A stretch of 48,501 bases of DNA, from contig CALCNV010000069.1 of NCBI GenBank assembly GCA_937897645.1, positions 1 through 48,501 of the forward strand, written 5' to 3'. Position 1 is the stretch's first letter. Each line of letters starts with the position of its first letter. Source of the DNA: an uncultured Lysobacteraceae bacterium. GTDB lineage: Bacteria; Pseudomonadota; Gammaproteobacteria; Xanthomonadales; Xanthomonadaceae. The notes under the pieces are model-generated. The model was not told the DNA's origin and did no database searches. It saw only the letters and a list, made by a program, of their open reading frames with translations. Shown here piece by piece: positions 1-8,576 of the stretch. The translations under genes were made by a program, and so were the position numbers.

Positions 1-29
1 CCTCATGGCCTCGATCGGCCTTCTCGTAA

Positions 30-728
30 GTGTCCGTGAAAACGGGGGTGAACCCAAGCAATAAAAACGTGAAAACGTTCTATGCGAAGGCAAAAGAGAT
101 CATCAGTGCCAACAAGACGGCGAAGCAGGAGGAATTGATATCCCTGTTGAACCCGATACTGCGCGGGTGGGCGAACTATCACCGCCCCGTGGTGGCCAAA
201 GCGACGTTCAATCGGCTGGATAGTCTGATCTTCAGGGCAATCTGGTCGTGGTCTAAGAGGAGGCATCGGAACAAGAGCGTCAACTGGATACGGAAGAGAT
301 ATTTCCATTCAGAAGGCGATCGAAACTGGGTGTTCTCCACCACGGTTGCAAAAGATGATGGAAAGCAGGCAACGGTAGCGCTAATCCGCTTGGCGGATAC
401 GCCCATTCGCAGGCACATAAAGGTCAAGGGGAGCTATAACCCCTTCGATCCGGCCGATGAGTTGTATGGCGAGAAGCTGCATCAGGAGCGCATGTTGTAT
501 GACATGCGTCACCGCAAGCAGTGGACTTGGCTGTATCGCTCGCAATACGGTCTGTGCGCACATTGCGGAGGCAAGATCACCCGGGAAACGGGCTGGCACG
601 ACCACCATATCCACCGCAGGGTGGATGGGGGCTCAAACCGGCTCGAAAACCGGGTGCTACTGCACCCTGTCTGTCACGCCAAAGTCCATAGCCAAGGTAT
701 AATTGTTGTAAAGCCGGACTGCACGTAG
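30..728 (+). pseudogene. Group II intron-encoded maturase, C-terminal part with HNH endonuclease (5' part missing or frameshifted)
   Basis: Residues about 10-110 match the maturase (X) domain of LtrA-type intron-encoded proteins (NVKTF, LNPILRGWANYHR, WSWSKRRHRNK). The last 70 residues form an HNH endonuclease: CAHCGG, then DHHIHRRVDGGSN and HPVCHAKVH, with all metal and catalytic positions present. The reading frame opens with GTG at 30 directly after an in-frame TAA at 27-29. The frame just upstream (+1 relative) reads VRENGG, which resembles the maturase sequence expected before NPSNKN. A frameshift near position 45-60 is therefore likely, although the 5' part lies outside the window. The reverse-transcriptase domain is not visible. 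Its intron RNA 3' end follows at once, so this is a resident intron copy, probably immobile. The family is confident; the broken status is inferred from the upstream frame. Confidence 0.8.
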
Positions 729-746
729 CAAGTCATCCGCAGGCGC

Positions 747-826
747 GAGCCGTATGCGGGGAAACTCGCACGTACGGTTCTTTGGGCGGCCTCACTGCGA
801 AAGCAGTGAGGCCGACCCTCTCGGAC
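747..826 (+). ncRNA. Group II intron 3' end, domains V and VI
   Basis: Positions 747-780 are a 34-nt domain V: GAGCCGTATGC and GCACGTACGGTTC pair around a GAAA loop, the standard bacterial form. Domain VI follows at 784-818. It has an 11-bp stem (788-798 with 803-813) capped by GAAA, extended by C787-G814 and then GGG/CCC, with a single unpaired A at 815 in the branch-point position. The 3' splice site is not certain; an AC dinucleotide at 825-826 is a plausible end. Both catalytic domains look intact even though the encoded protein appears damaged. Confidence 0.85.
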
Positions 827-852
827 GGGGACTTTCTCCCCTCCGGCTTTTT
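822..852 (+). terminator. Terminator-like hairpin between the intron and purA
   Basis: CGGA(C)GGGGA at 822-831 pairs with TCCCCTCCG at 837-845, with one bulged C, and is followed by five T at 848-852. It may be the resident terminator next to which the intron inserted, as group IIC introns do, or simply a stop for intron transcripts. Its first bases overlap the possible intron 3' end. Confidence 0.5.
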
Positions 853-866
853 CTGTGTACGGACCC

Positions 867-940
867 GTAGGAGTGGCCCATGGCCGCGCGCTTTTCCGCC
901 GTCCGCACCGCAGGAGCTCGCGCCCATGGGGCGCTCCTAC
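867..940. repeat. REP-type inverted pair (family F) upstream of purA
   Basis: GTAGGAGTGGCCCATGG at the left is repeated in inverted form at the right as CCATGGGGCGCTCCTAC, with about 35 nt between. The right arm is nearly identical to the element at 27011-27084. It occupies the purA leader, so any purA promoter must lie inside or very near it. Confidence 0.8.
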
Positions 941-961
941 CAAGTATCGGAGCTACAAATC

Positions 962-2254
<1,293 letters not shown>

Positions 2255-2313
2255 AAGAAGCATCGACAGGTTCGTGCCATGGACGGTGCCGAATGTGCTG
2301 GCAAAAAAACAAT

Positions 2314-2341
2314 AGCCCCGCTAATGCGGGGCTTTCCTTTT
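2314..2341 (+). terminator. Rho-independent terminator of purA
   Basis: AGCCCCGC/GCGGGGCT stem (2314-2321 with 2326-2333), TAAT loop, followed by TTCCTTTT. It lies 60 nt after the purA stop. Confidence 0.9.
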
Positions 2342-2473
2342 CAACGAGAGTTGCATGTGTAGTTACAGGGTTGAGATGGTCTCGACCTCGATGCGAAATC
2401 CGGTTGTTCACCTGTACTTGTGAACAGTTCTTTTTGGCGGACAGCCAAGGCCATCGAGTGCTACCTTCCCGCC

Positions 2474-3022
2474 ATGCCCAAGCCCAGCGCATCCATCACC
2501 TTCAAGGCAAAAATCTCGCGCCCCGCGGAACCGAAAGGGGCTGCATGGACCTTCGTCGTGCTGCCGGCGGCTGCCAGCAAGCAACTGCCCACGCGCAGCA
2601 TGGTGACCGTGGATGGCACGCTGGAGGGGCAGCCGTTCCAGGTCACGCTGGAGCCGGATGGGCGGGGCAGCCACTGGTTCAAGGTTGAGAAGGTTGTGCG
2701 CGAAGGGGCCGGAGTCGCCGCCGGCGAAAGCGGCACCTTCACCATCACCCCGCTGGAGAAAGAACCCGAACCCAAGGTGCCCGCCGACCTCAAACTGGCG
2801 CTGGCCGCCAACGCCGCCGCTAAAGCGACCTGGGTCGACATCACCGCGGTGGCGCGACGCGACTGGATTCAGTGGATCACCAGCGGCAAGAAAGCCGAGA
2901 CGCGCAGCAAGCGCATCGCCGTTGCCTGCGACAAACTCGCCAGCGGCAACCGCCGCGCCTGCTGCTTCGACCGTTCCGGCATGGTCAGCAAGGGCAACAT
3001 GGGTCCGCCCGTGGCCTTGTAG
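2474..3022 (+). CDS. YdeI/OmpD-associated family protein with DUF1905 domain
   Basis: A 182-residue soluble protein. The first ~85 residues (ITFKAKI, GAAWTFVVLP, MVTVDGTLEGQPFQVTLEPDGRGSHWFKV) form a DUF1905 beta-barrel. The second part (PADLKLALAAN, WITSGKKAETRSKRI, KLASGNRRACCFD) is the helical YdeI-type tail. Family members are of poorly defined function; YdeI has been tied to peptide and polymyxin resistance in enterics, which I do not transfer here. The frame opens at 2420, but MPKPSASITF at 2474 is the start that matches the domain. The TAG stop is formed by the first bases of a REP element (3018-3040), so the C-terminal few residues may be variable between strains. Confidence 0.8.
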   Translation: MPKPSASITFKAKISRPAEPKGAAWTFVVLPAAASKQLPTRSMVTVDGTLEGQPFQVTLEPDGRGSHWFKVEKVVREGAGVAAGESGTFTITPLEKEPEPKVPADLKLALAANAAAKATWVDITAVARRDWIQWITSGKKAETRSKRIAVACDKLASGNRRACCFDRSGMVSKGNMGPPVAL

Positions 3023-3085
3023 AGCCGAGCTTGCTCGGCTGCTCTTCGCGAAGATCAAGGGCAGCCGAGCAAGCTCGGCTCTACA
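3018..3085. repeat. REP pair, GTAG family (A1)
   Basis: TGTAGAGCCGAGCTTGCTC at the left is mirrored at the right (GAGCAAGCTCGGCTCTACA), each half also being a hairpin. It matches the GTAG-headed REPs known from Stenotrophomonas/Xanthomonas relatives. Near copies lie at 3752-3819 and, as a half, at 13025-13050. The left head supplies the stop codon of the upstream gene. Confidence 0.9.
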
Positions 3086-3096
3086 AGGCTGCTCTT

Positions 3097-3160
3097 GTGG
3101 GAGGGGCTTCAGCCCCGACGCTTTTCCCATTCCACCCGTCGGGGCTGAAGCCCCTCCCAC
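3097..3160. repeat. REP pair, GTGGGAG family (B1)
   Basis: GTGGGAGGGGCTTCAGCCCC followed by GACG, and the inverted copy CGTCGGGGCTGAAGCCCC ending in CTCCCAC. Copies are also at 3924-3993 and 16503-16570, and a diverged half sits inside minC at 28614-28644. Confidence 0.9.
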
Positions 3161-3185
3161 ATGTCCCATGCCTGCACATGCATGC

Positions 3186-3203
3186 GGTGGGCCGGGGCCC
3201 ACC
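3186..3203. repeat. Short palindrome GGTGGGCC/GGCCCACC (C1)
   Basis: An 18-nt near-perfect palindrome followed by CTATGA. The same palindrome with the same right flank is at 3885-3902, on the other side of the hemerythrin gene. Confidence 0.75.
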
Positions 3204-3209
3204 CTATGA

Positions 3210-3665
3210 CTACTCCGCGCTCAGTGACTTGACCATGCGTGCATAGTCGCGCCGGTACTGGCCGGCCGCGCGTGCCTTCTGGGTGGCGGTGAGCATCTTG
3301 CCGGAGACCTGGAAGAACTTGGTCTCCTCTTCGCGCAGGTGATGGTGCACTTTGTGCGAGAGCTTTTTCGCCGTGGCCATCCAGCCGCGACCGTTGTGGT
3401 CGGTGACCTGCAGGTCTTCGACCAGCTCGTCGATCTCGTGGTGCTCGTGCTGCGCATGCCGCGACACCTGCAGGCCACCGTCGTGCATCAACACCGGCAC
3501 ATACAGGAAACGTTCCTCTGCCGCCGCATGCGCCGCCAGCTCGATGCGCAGCTCGGTGAACAACGCGATCCGACGCTCGCTGTGCGGCGGCGAACGCAAC
3601 AGCTTGCGGCACAACGAACGCTGCCGCTCATGGCTTTCACGCAGGGCATCGAAAATAGTGGGCAT
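3210..3665 (-). CDS. Hemerythrin HHE-domain protein
   Basis: A 151-residue, all-helical cytoplasmic protein with the spaced His/Glu ligands of a di-iron hemerythrin bundle: H13 (ESHERQ), HAAAEERFLY, HEHHEID, and HHHLREEETKFF. These proteins bind O2 or NO or serve in iron or redox sensing; the exact role cannot be read from the sequence. There are no membrane segments or partner domains. The ATG at 3665 is the only sensible start. The gene stands alone, with REP clusters on both sides (3018-3203 and 3752-3993). Confidence 0.88.
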   Translation of the reverse strand: MPTIFDALRESHERQRSLCRKLLRSPPHSERRIALFTELRIELAAHAAAEERFLYVPVLMHDGGLQVSRHAQHEHHEIDELVEDLQVTDHNGRGWMATAKKLSHKVHHHLREEETKFFQVSGKMLTATQKARAAGQYRRDYARMVKSLSAE

Positions 3666-3751
3666 GCGGGTCTTCCTCGTGAAGACGAACAGGGGATCCG
3701 GCTCCGAGCATGCAACGCGCGGGTGTTAATGCGATGTGTAAGGCGCCCTTG

Positions 3752-3819
3752 TGTAGATCCGAGCTTGCTCGGATGCTATTCGCGAAGATCAAGGGCAGCC
3801 GAGCAAGCTCGGCTCTACA
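3752..3819. repeat. REP pair, GTAG family (A2)
   Basis: TGTAGATCCGAGCTTGCTCGG and its inverted partner ending in GGCTCTACA, with the same spacer (CGCGAAGATCAAGGGC) as A1. It is part of a 348-bp non-coding stretch (3666-4013) that is almost entirely REP sequence. Confidence 0.9.
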
Positions 3820-3884
3820 GGAATCAAGGGCAGCCCATAGGGCAGGCTCAAGCCCGCCGCACGGGGTCCCCGGGAGATGCATTC

Positions 3885-3902
3885 GGTGGGCCGGGGCCCA
3901 CC
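3885..3902. repeat. Short palindrome (C2)
   Basis: GGTGGGCCGGGGCCCACC, the second copy of the element at 3186-3203, again followed by CTATGA. Confidence 0.75.
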
Positions 3903-3923
3903 CTATGAGTATGGTGCGCTGCT

Positions 3924-3993
3924 CTTGTGGGAGGGGCTTAAGCCCCGATGGATTTCACATTCCTTCCGTCGGGGCTTAAGCCCCTTCCACAAG
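3924..3993. repeat. REP pair, GTGGGAG family (B2)
   Basis: Same family as B1 with paired changes in both arms (GGGGCTTAAGCCCC instead of GGGGCTTCAGCCCC), which preserves the palindrome. Confidence 0.88.
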
Positions 3994-4013
3994 AGCCGCA
4001 CCTCTCTTGGAAC

Positions 4014-4757
4014 TCAGCCTACTTGCATGCGCAGCGCGTGGAGGCGCTGGTAGTGCGGCAGGCATTCCTCCGCTACTTCTGCTGCTGCGCCGGACAGATG
4101 GATTTCCTTTTCCACCGGCGCTTCAAAACACGTGGATTCCCAGACATGCGCGTACCAGTGCGGTGCCCAGATGCCGTCGCTGTCGCGCGGGCCCTTGGGC
4201 CATTGCAGCATGCGGGGTGTGAACTCGATGCCCAGCCATGCGCACAGCGCACGCAGGTGTGCTTCCGGTGCACGCAGGAAATCGCCTGCGTCGATGATCG
4301 GCGGCGGTGAACCAGCGGCGCAGAGTTCGTCGTACAGCGCGATCTGTTGCGGCAGGCCGATGTCGTCGGCAGTGACCGTCGCGCGCGACTTCACGTAGGA
4401 CGCCACCACTTCGCGCGGGTCGCGGATCAACAGCACGTTGCGCAGCTGCGCGATCCACGCGTGGTCCATGTGCGGCAGCAGGTGGTGGGTCATGTGCTTC
4501 TGGTACCACACCACTGCACCGCCCGGTGCCGAGCCAAGCAAGGCAGCCACCACGCGTTGCCAGTCGGTGTCACCATCGGCAATCACGTCCGCGCGCGCGG
4601 GGTGATCCAGTCCGGTGCGGTCCAGGTAATGTGCATAGAGCGGCTCGTCACTCACCGCGCAATCGCCACGGTTTTCCCACGCACGCATCATCGCCGTGGA
4701 AATATTGCGCGGGCCCGACCACATCGCCACCCGCACCGGCATGGTCGCGTCGCTCAT
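4014..4757 (-). CDS. Sulfotransferase-family protein
   Basis: 247 residues. The start region VAMWSGPRNISTAMMRAWENR is the PAPS 5'-phosphosulfate loop of P-loop sulfotransferases, and LLIRDPREVVASYV is the 3'-phosphate-binding motif. It is expected to move sulfate from PAPS to a small acceptor; the acceptor is unknown. The frame stays open far upstream, but ATG 4757 overlaps the TGA of the aminotransferase gene (ATGA, 4754-4757), so the two are translationally coupled and probably act on related substrates. Confidence in the fold is good, in the enzymatic activity moderate. Confidence 0.85.
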   Translation of the reverse strand: MSDATMPVRVAMWSGPRNISTAMMRAWENRGDCAVSDEPLYAHYLDRTGLDHPARADVIADGDTDWQRVVAALLGSAPGGAVVWYQKHMTHHLLPHMDHAWIAQLRNVLLIRDPREVVASYVKSRATVTADDIGLPQQIALYDELCAAGSPPPIIDAGDFLRAPEAHLRALCAWLGIEFTPRMLQWPKGPRDSDGIWAPHWYAHVWESTCFEAPVEKEIHLSGAAAEVAEECLPHYQRLHALRMQVG

Positions 4758-5704
4758 GCAGGCCGCCCGCGACCCGCGACGTCGGCCGCTGCGAACGCCT
4801 GGTACAGCGCTTGCAGGCGCTGCACCATCGGCCCGCGTGCATCGTCGGTGCTGCGCGCTTCCTCTCCGACACGCCGACTGTCCACCGTATGCACCGGCAC
4901 CACGCCGGCGAAGGTGCCGGTGACGAAAGCCTCGTCCGCGCCATACACATCGGTGAGGCTGAAGGATTTCTCGAACACCGGGATGCCGTTCTCGCGGCAG
5001 ATCGTGATCACGTTCGCCCGGGTGATGCCGCCCAGGCAATACTGGCCGGTGGACGTCCACACCTCGCCCTTGCGCACGATGAAGAAGTGGGTGGAATTGC
5101 AGGTCGCCACGAAGCCATGCGGGTCCAGCATCAGCGCTTCGTCCGCGCCGGCGCCGTAGGCCTGGATGCAGGCGGTGATGCAGTTGAGCTTGCTGTGCGA
5201 ATTGAGCTTGGGATCCTGCACGTCCGGGTAGCCGCGACGCACGTGCACCGTGTACAGCGACAGCCCACGTGCGGCGGTGGCGGACGAGGCGGTCTTGTAT
5301 TCGGGAATGATGACCACGGTGGCCGGGCCCACGGTGACGCGCGGGTCCTGGTAGGGCGTGCTCTTGACGCCGCGCGTGACCATCAGCCGCACGTGCACGC
5401 CGTCGCCGTGCATGCCGTTGGCGTCCAGCGCGGCATACAACGCGCGCGTGAGTTCGACGCGACTGAGGCCGATGTCCAGCAGGATGGCCTTGGCGCCTTC
5501 GTATAGCCGGTCCAGGTGCGCATCCAGGAACAGCGGATGCCCGCCGACCACGCGGAAGCCTTCCCACACGCCGTCACCCAGCACGAAGCCGCTGTCGAAC
5601 ACCGACACCATGGCTTCGTTGCGATGCTTCATGACGCCGTTGATGGAAATGAGGATGTCGGCGTTGCGTGGATCTTCGGCCGAATGCTGGGTGCCTTGGG
5701 TCAT
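4754..5704 (-). CDS. Class IV PLP aminotransferase (branched-chain/D-amino acid aminotransferase fold)
   Basis: 316 residues. Family landmarks are NGVMKHRNEAMVSVFDSGF near the N-terminus, HLDRLYEGAKAI, and the PLP lysine in NSHSKLNCITA (K172), followed by GADEALMLDPHGFVA and GGITRANVI. In most class IV enzymes a glutamate follows the GFVA/GYVT stretch and contacts the PLP ring nitrogen; here the aligned residue is T201 (FVATCNSTHFF). This suggests altered chemistry or a distinct subfamily. ATG 5704 has GGAG seven nt upstream. It is the first gene of a two-gene operon with the sulfotransferase. Substrate unknown. Confidence 0.85.
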   Translation of the reverse strand: MTQGTQHSAEDPRNADILISINGVMKHRNEAMVSVFDSGFVLGDGVWEGFRVVGGHPLFLDAHLDRLYEGAKAILLDIGLSRVELTRALYAALDANGMHGDGVHVRLMVTRGVKSTPYQDPRVTVGPATVVIIPEYKTASSATAARGLSLYTVHVRRGYPDVQDPKLNSHSKLNCITACIQAYGAGADEALMLDPHGFVATCNSTHFFIVRKGEVWTSTGQYCLGGITRANVITICRENGIPVFEKSFSLTDVYGADEAFVTGTFAGVVPVHTVDSRRVGEEARSTDDARGPMVQRLQALYQAFAAADVAGRGRPA

Positions 5705-5762
5705 CGTTGCGCTCCTGTGGTGGGGCCGATGGTAGCGGGCGGGGTGGGTGGGTGCGAGGCCG

Positions 5763-5809
5763 CTCTCCTCCCTTGCGAAGCAGGGGAGGGTAGGGAGGGG
5801 TGCTCTTGG
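5763..5809. repeat. Repeat family H, copy 1 (minus orientation)
   Basis: CTCCTCCCTTGCGAAGCAGGGGAGG core followed by GGGGTGCTCTTGG. It is the inverted counterpart of the copy at 5883-5951; the two face each other across about 75 nt and could form one long stem. Together they fill most of the 376-bp non-coding region 5705-6080, in which I see nothing else. Confidence 0.75.
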
Positions 5810-5882
5810 CACTGAACCAGACTGGCCTGTGACGTAACTTCCAACGATGCTTGCGTTGGTGCTTTGGGAAGGAGTTAAAGCC

Positions 5883-5951
5883 AAGATCAAGATCAAGATC
5901 AAGAGCACCCCTCCTCAATCCTCCCCTGCTTCGCAAGGGAGGAGGCAGGGC
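5883..5951. repeat. Repeat family H, copy 2, with (GATCAA)n head
   Basis: Begins with three GATCAA units, then CACCCCTCCTCAATCC and the palindromic core CTCCCCTGCTTCGCAAGGGAGG. The same head and core recur at 13062-13138 and 26369-26436. Confidence 0.78.
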
Positions 5952-6080
5952 AACAGCAGCCCTAGCCCTCCTCAAGCCCCCGGTTCTTTGCAAACGAGTA
6001 GGCAGAAGCGGCCAGTGCCCCGCTCAGGCCTTACTGTGCTTGATGTAAGCTTCCAGCTTCCCGGGGCGGCGACACAGATC

Positions 6081-8057
6081 ATGTCCAGTGAGGAGAGCGT
6101 CCACCCAGCGACCCCGCGTCCGACGGTATTCCTCAGCTATTCGCGCGCCGACCAGGCGCAGGCGCAGCGGTTGGCGCAGGTGCTGGAAGAAGCGGGATTA
6201 CAGGTCTGGTGGGACACGCTGATCGAAGGCGGCGCGGCGTTCGCCAAGTCCATCGAGGCGGCACTGGTTGCCAGTGATGCGGTGATCGTCCTGTGGTCCC
6301 GCAATTCCATAGCATCCGACTGGGTGCTGGACGAAGCCGCGCGCGGCCGTGACCTGAAGAAGCTGGTGCCCTTGTCGATCGACGGCACCGAACCGCCACT
6401 CGGCTTCCGCCAGTACCAATCCATCAACCTGGGTCCGACCGAAGGCGGCATCAGCGAGCCGTCGATGCAGGCGGTGCTGCGCGCGGTGCTGCCGTTGGCG
6501 GGTCGCGAGGCGTTGCCGCGACCGGCTGCAGTGCCATCGGCTCCACTCATCAAGACCGCAGTTCCGAATGCCTCCCGGCGTGGATTGTTGATCGCGGGAG
6601 GCAGCGTGGCGGTCGCCGCCGCGACCGGCGTGCTCGGTTGGCAGCGCGGCTGGTTCAGTGCGGCGGCGCCCGCCATCGACAGCAGCGTGGCGGTGCTGCC
6701 GTTCGAGAACCTCAGCGGTGATCCCGACCAGGTGTATTTCTCCGACGGCCTGTCCGAAGAAGTGCGCGCCACCCTGGCACGCAACCAGGGACTGAAGGTG
6801 ATGGCGCAAACATCCTCCGGGAAATTCCGTGACAGCGACGAAGGCGCAATAAAAATCGCGGCGCAGCTGGGCGTGGCCTTCCTGCTCGACGGCAGCGTGC
6901 GCTGGGCAGGCGACAGCGTGCGCGTCGCCGCCGACCTGATCGACGGCAGCACCGGCTTCAGCAAATGGACGCAGATCTTCGAGCGGCGCATCGACGATGT
7001 GTTCGCGGTGCAGAGTGAAATCGCGACCACGGTTGCGACGGCGCTGGCGGCGGAGGTCGCGGCGCCGGCGACGCCCGAAGAGGAACGCGCGGCCTCCGGC
7101 GGCACCACCCGGGTGGCGGCGTTCGATGCCTACCTGCGCGGGCGTTCGCTGTATGACCTGAGCGCGGACGAGGCCTCGGAACGTGCGGCGCTGGCGCAGT
7201 TCGACGCGGCGATTGCGCTGGATCCGGACTACGCGGCCGCGCATGCCGCGCGTTCGCGTTCGCTGACCGCCATCGCCAACCAGTACGCGGCGGTGGGCGA
7301 GCATGCCGGCATGTACGACCAGGCGGTGGTCTCGGCGGAACGTGCGGTGGCGTTGGCGCCTCGGTTCGCGGATGCGTATTCCACGCTGGCGTTCGTGTTG
7401 TTTCAGGGGCGCCTGGACGCGCGCGCGGCGCGTGATCCCTTCGAGAAATCCAGCGTACTGGGCGCGGGCGAGGCCACGGTGCAGGCGCGCTGGGCGCAGT
7501 ACTGCGCACGCACCGGGCGCGAGCGCGAGGCGACGGAAGCGATCCAGCGTGCGCTGTTGCGCGATCGCTTGAACCCGCTGATCCATCGCGCCGCGGGTTC
7601 GATTGAATATGCGGCGCGGCGCTTCGCCGGCTCCATCCCGCCGTTCCGCCAGGCCTTGCAGATGAACGCGCGCATGTCGCGTGCGCACGCGGCCATCGGC
7701 GATGCCCTGGTGAACCTGGGGTCGCTTGCAGATGCGCGCGCCGAATATATCGCCGAGCCGGTGGCCGACTTCCAACTGACCGGGCTGGCTATTGTCGAAC
7801 ACCGCAGTGGCAACACGGCCGCCGCGCGCAAGGCGATGGACCAGCTGGTGTCCGAACTGGGTGATCGCGTGCTGTACCAGCAGGCGCAGGTGTTCGCGCA
7901 ATGGGGCGATGTGGAGGCCGCCATCGAGCGCCTGCTGGAGGCGCGGGCGGTGGGGGATTCCGGGCTGGTGTATGCACGCAACGACCCGTTCCTGGACCCC
8001 CTGCGCGGCGATGCGCGCCTGCAGGCGCTGCTGGCTGGGATCGGCTTCGACCCCTGA
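6081..8057 (+). CDS. TIR domain - TM - TolB-like - TPR membrane protein
   Basis: 658 residues. Residues 14-115 are a TIR domain (TVFLSYSRADQ, VWWDTLIEGG, SRNSIASDWVLDEA); E85 in WVLDE sits where NADase TIRs carry the catalytic glutamate. Residues 168-187 are a single membrane span. Residues about 202-329 are the TolB-like domain (VAVLPFENLSGDP, YFSDGLSEE, LLDGSVRWAGDSVRV) common in adenylate-cyclase-associated and CadC-like proteins, and the rest is a helical TPR array. The likely topology is TIR in the cytoplasm and TolB/TPR in the periplasm. The frame extends back to 5847, but that part translates repeat H; ATG 6081 begins the natural protein. It could be a signalling receptor or a defence-type sensor; function unassigned. 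Confidence 0.82.
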   Translation: MSSEESVHPATPRPTVFLSYSRADQAQAQRLAQVLEEAGLQVWWDTLIEGGAAFAKSIEAALVASDAVIVLWSRNSIASDWVLDEAARGRDLKKLVPLSIDGTEPPLGFRQYQSINLGPTEGGISEPSMQAVLRAVLPLAGREALPRPAAVPSAPLIKTAVPNASRRGLLIAGGSVAVAAATGVLGWQRGWFSAAAPAIDSSVAVLPFENLSGDPDQVYFSDGLSEEVRATLARNQGLKVMAQTSSGKFRDSDEGAIKIAAQLGVAFLLDGSVRWAGDSVRVAADLIDGSTGFSKWTQIFERRIDDVFAVQSEIATTVATALAAEVAAPATPEEERAASGGTTRVAAFDAYLRGRSLYDLSADEASERAALAQFDAAIALDPDYAAAHAARSRSLTAIANQYAAVGEHAGMYDQAVVSAERAVALAPRFADAYSTLAFVLFQGRLDARAARDPFEKSSVLGAGEATVQARWAQYCARTGREREATEAIQRALLRDRLNPLIHRAAGSIEYAARRFAGSIPPFRQALQMNARMSRAHAAIGDALVNLGSLADARAEYIAEPVADFQLTGLAIVEHRSGNTAAARKAMDQLVSELGDRVLYQQAQVFAQWGDVEAAIERLLEARAVGDSGLVYARNDPFLDPLRGDARLQALLAGIGFDP

Positions 8058-8199
8058 TCGCCCACGGCGCGAGTCGCCGGTGGCCGTGTTGTGGCCGGGC
8101 CTGCGATGGTGCAAGAATGTGACGCGACTCACGCTAGGCGTGGTCGGGGCAAACAGGGGATTGGTGGTCTGGACTCAACACTCATAGGGGTTAGCGGTC

Positions 8200-8478
8200 A
8201 TGAAGAGCACGAACTTGAAGTTGGCAGTGGTAACTGTCCTGGTATGCGGCGCCTTGGCCGCCTGCAAGCCGGAGCCCGCGGCTCCAGTCGCTGAAGTAGC
8301 GCCGCCTGCGGCCGAACCTGCGGCGGTCGAACCCGCACCCGCGCCGGTGGTTCCGGAAGCCGTGGTGCCCGCGCCCGCCACGGAGGCTGCGCCGGCCGAC
8401 GCCGCACCTGCGGATGCGACCGAGGAAGACGAGGACAGCCCGCATTCGGGTGGCGACAAGGTTGCACCCAAGACCTGA
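8200..8478 (+). CDS. Small Ala/Pro/Glu-rich lipoprotein
   Basis: 92 residues. The N-terminus is a lipoprotein signal (MKSTNLKLAVVTVLVCG) with a lipobox ending LAAC, so C21 or nearby is lipidated. The rest is a low-complexity Ala/Pro/Glu tail without a fold. It is similar in style to the lipoprotein at 42979-43389. It probably sits in the envelope; function unknown. A terminator follows. Confidence 0.7.
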   Translation: MKSTNLKLAVVTVLVCGALAACKPEPAAPVAEVAPPAAEPAAVEPAPAPVVPEAVVPAPATEAAPADAAPADATEEDEDSPHSGGDKVAPKT

Positions 8479-8502
8479 TCGCAGCGGTCGATGCAAGCTG
8501 GG

Positions 8503-8542
8503 GCCAGCGTCCGTGCATGGCACGAACGCTGGCTCTCGTTTT
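8503..8542 (+). terminator. Terminator after the small lipoprotein gene
   Basis: GCCAGCGT/CGTGC pairs with GCACG/ACGCTGGC around ATG with one internal mismatch, followed by TCTCGTTTT. Confidence 0.7.
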
Positions 8543-8576
8543 ATAAGGTGCGAGGCACGCTTGCCTGAAGGCCGGG

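Noticed and set aside
782..961. 60-residue N-terminal extension of PurA
   Set aside because: It translates domain VI, the hairpin and the REP pair; the protein family starts at ATG 962 with a proper ribosome-binding site.
5847..6080. N-terminal extension of the TIR protein
   Set aside because: It translates the (GATCAA)n head and core of repeat H, which recur elsewhere as non-coding DNA.
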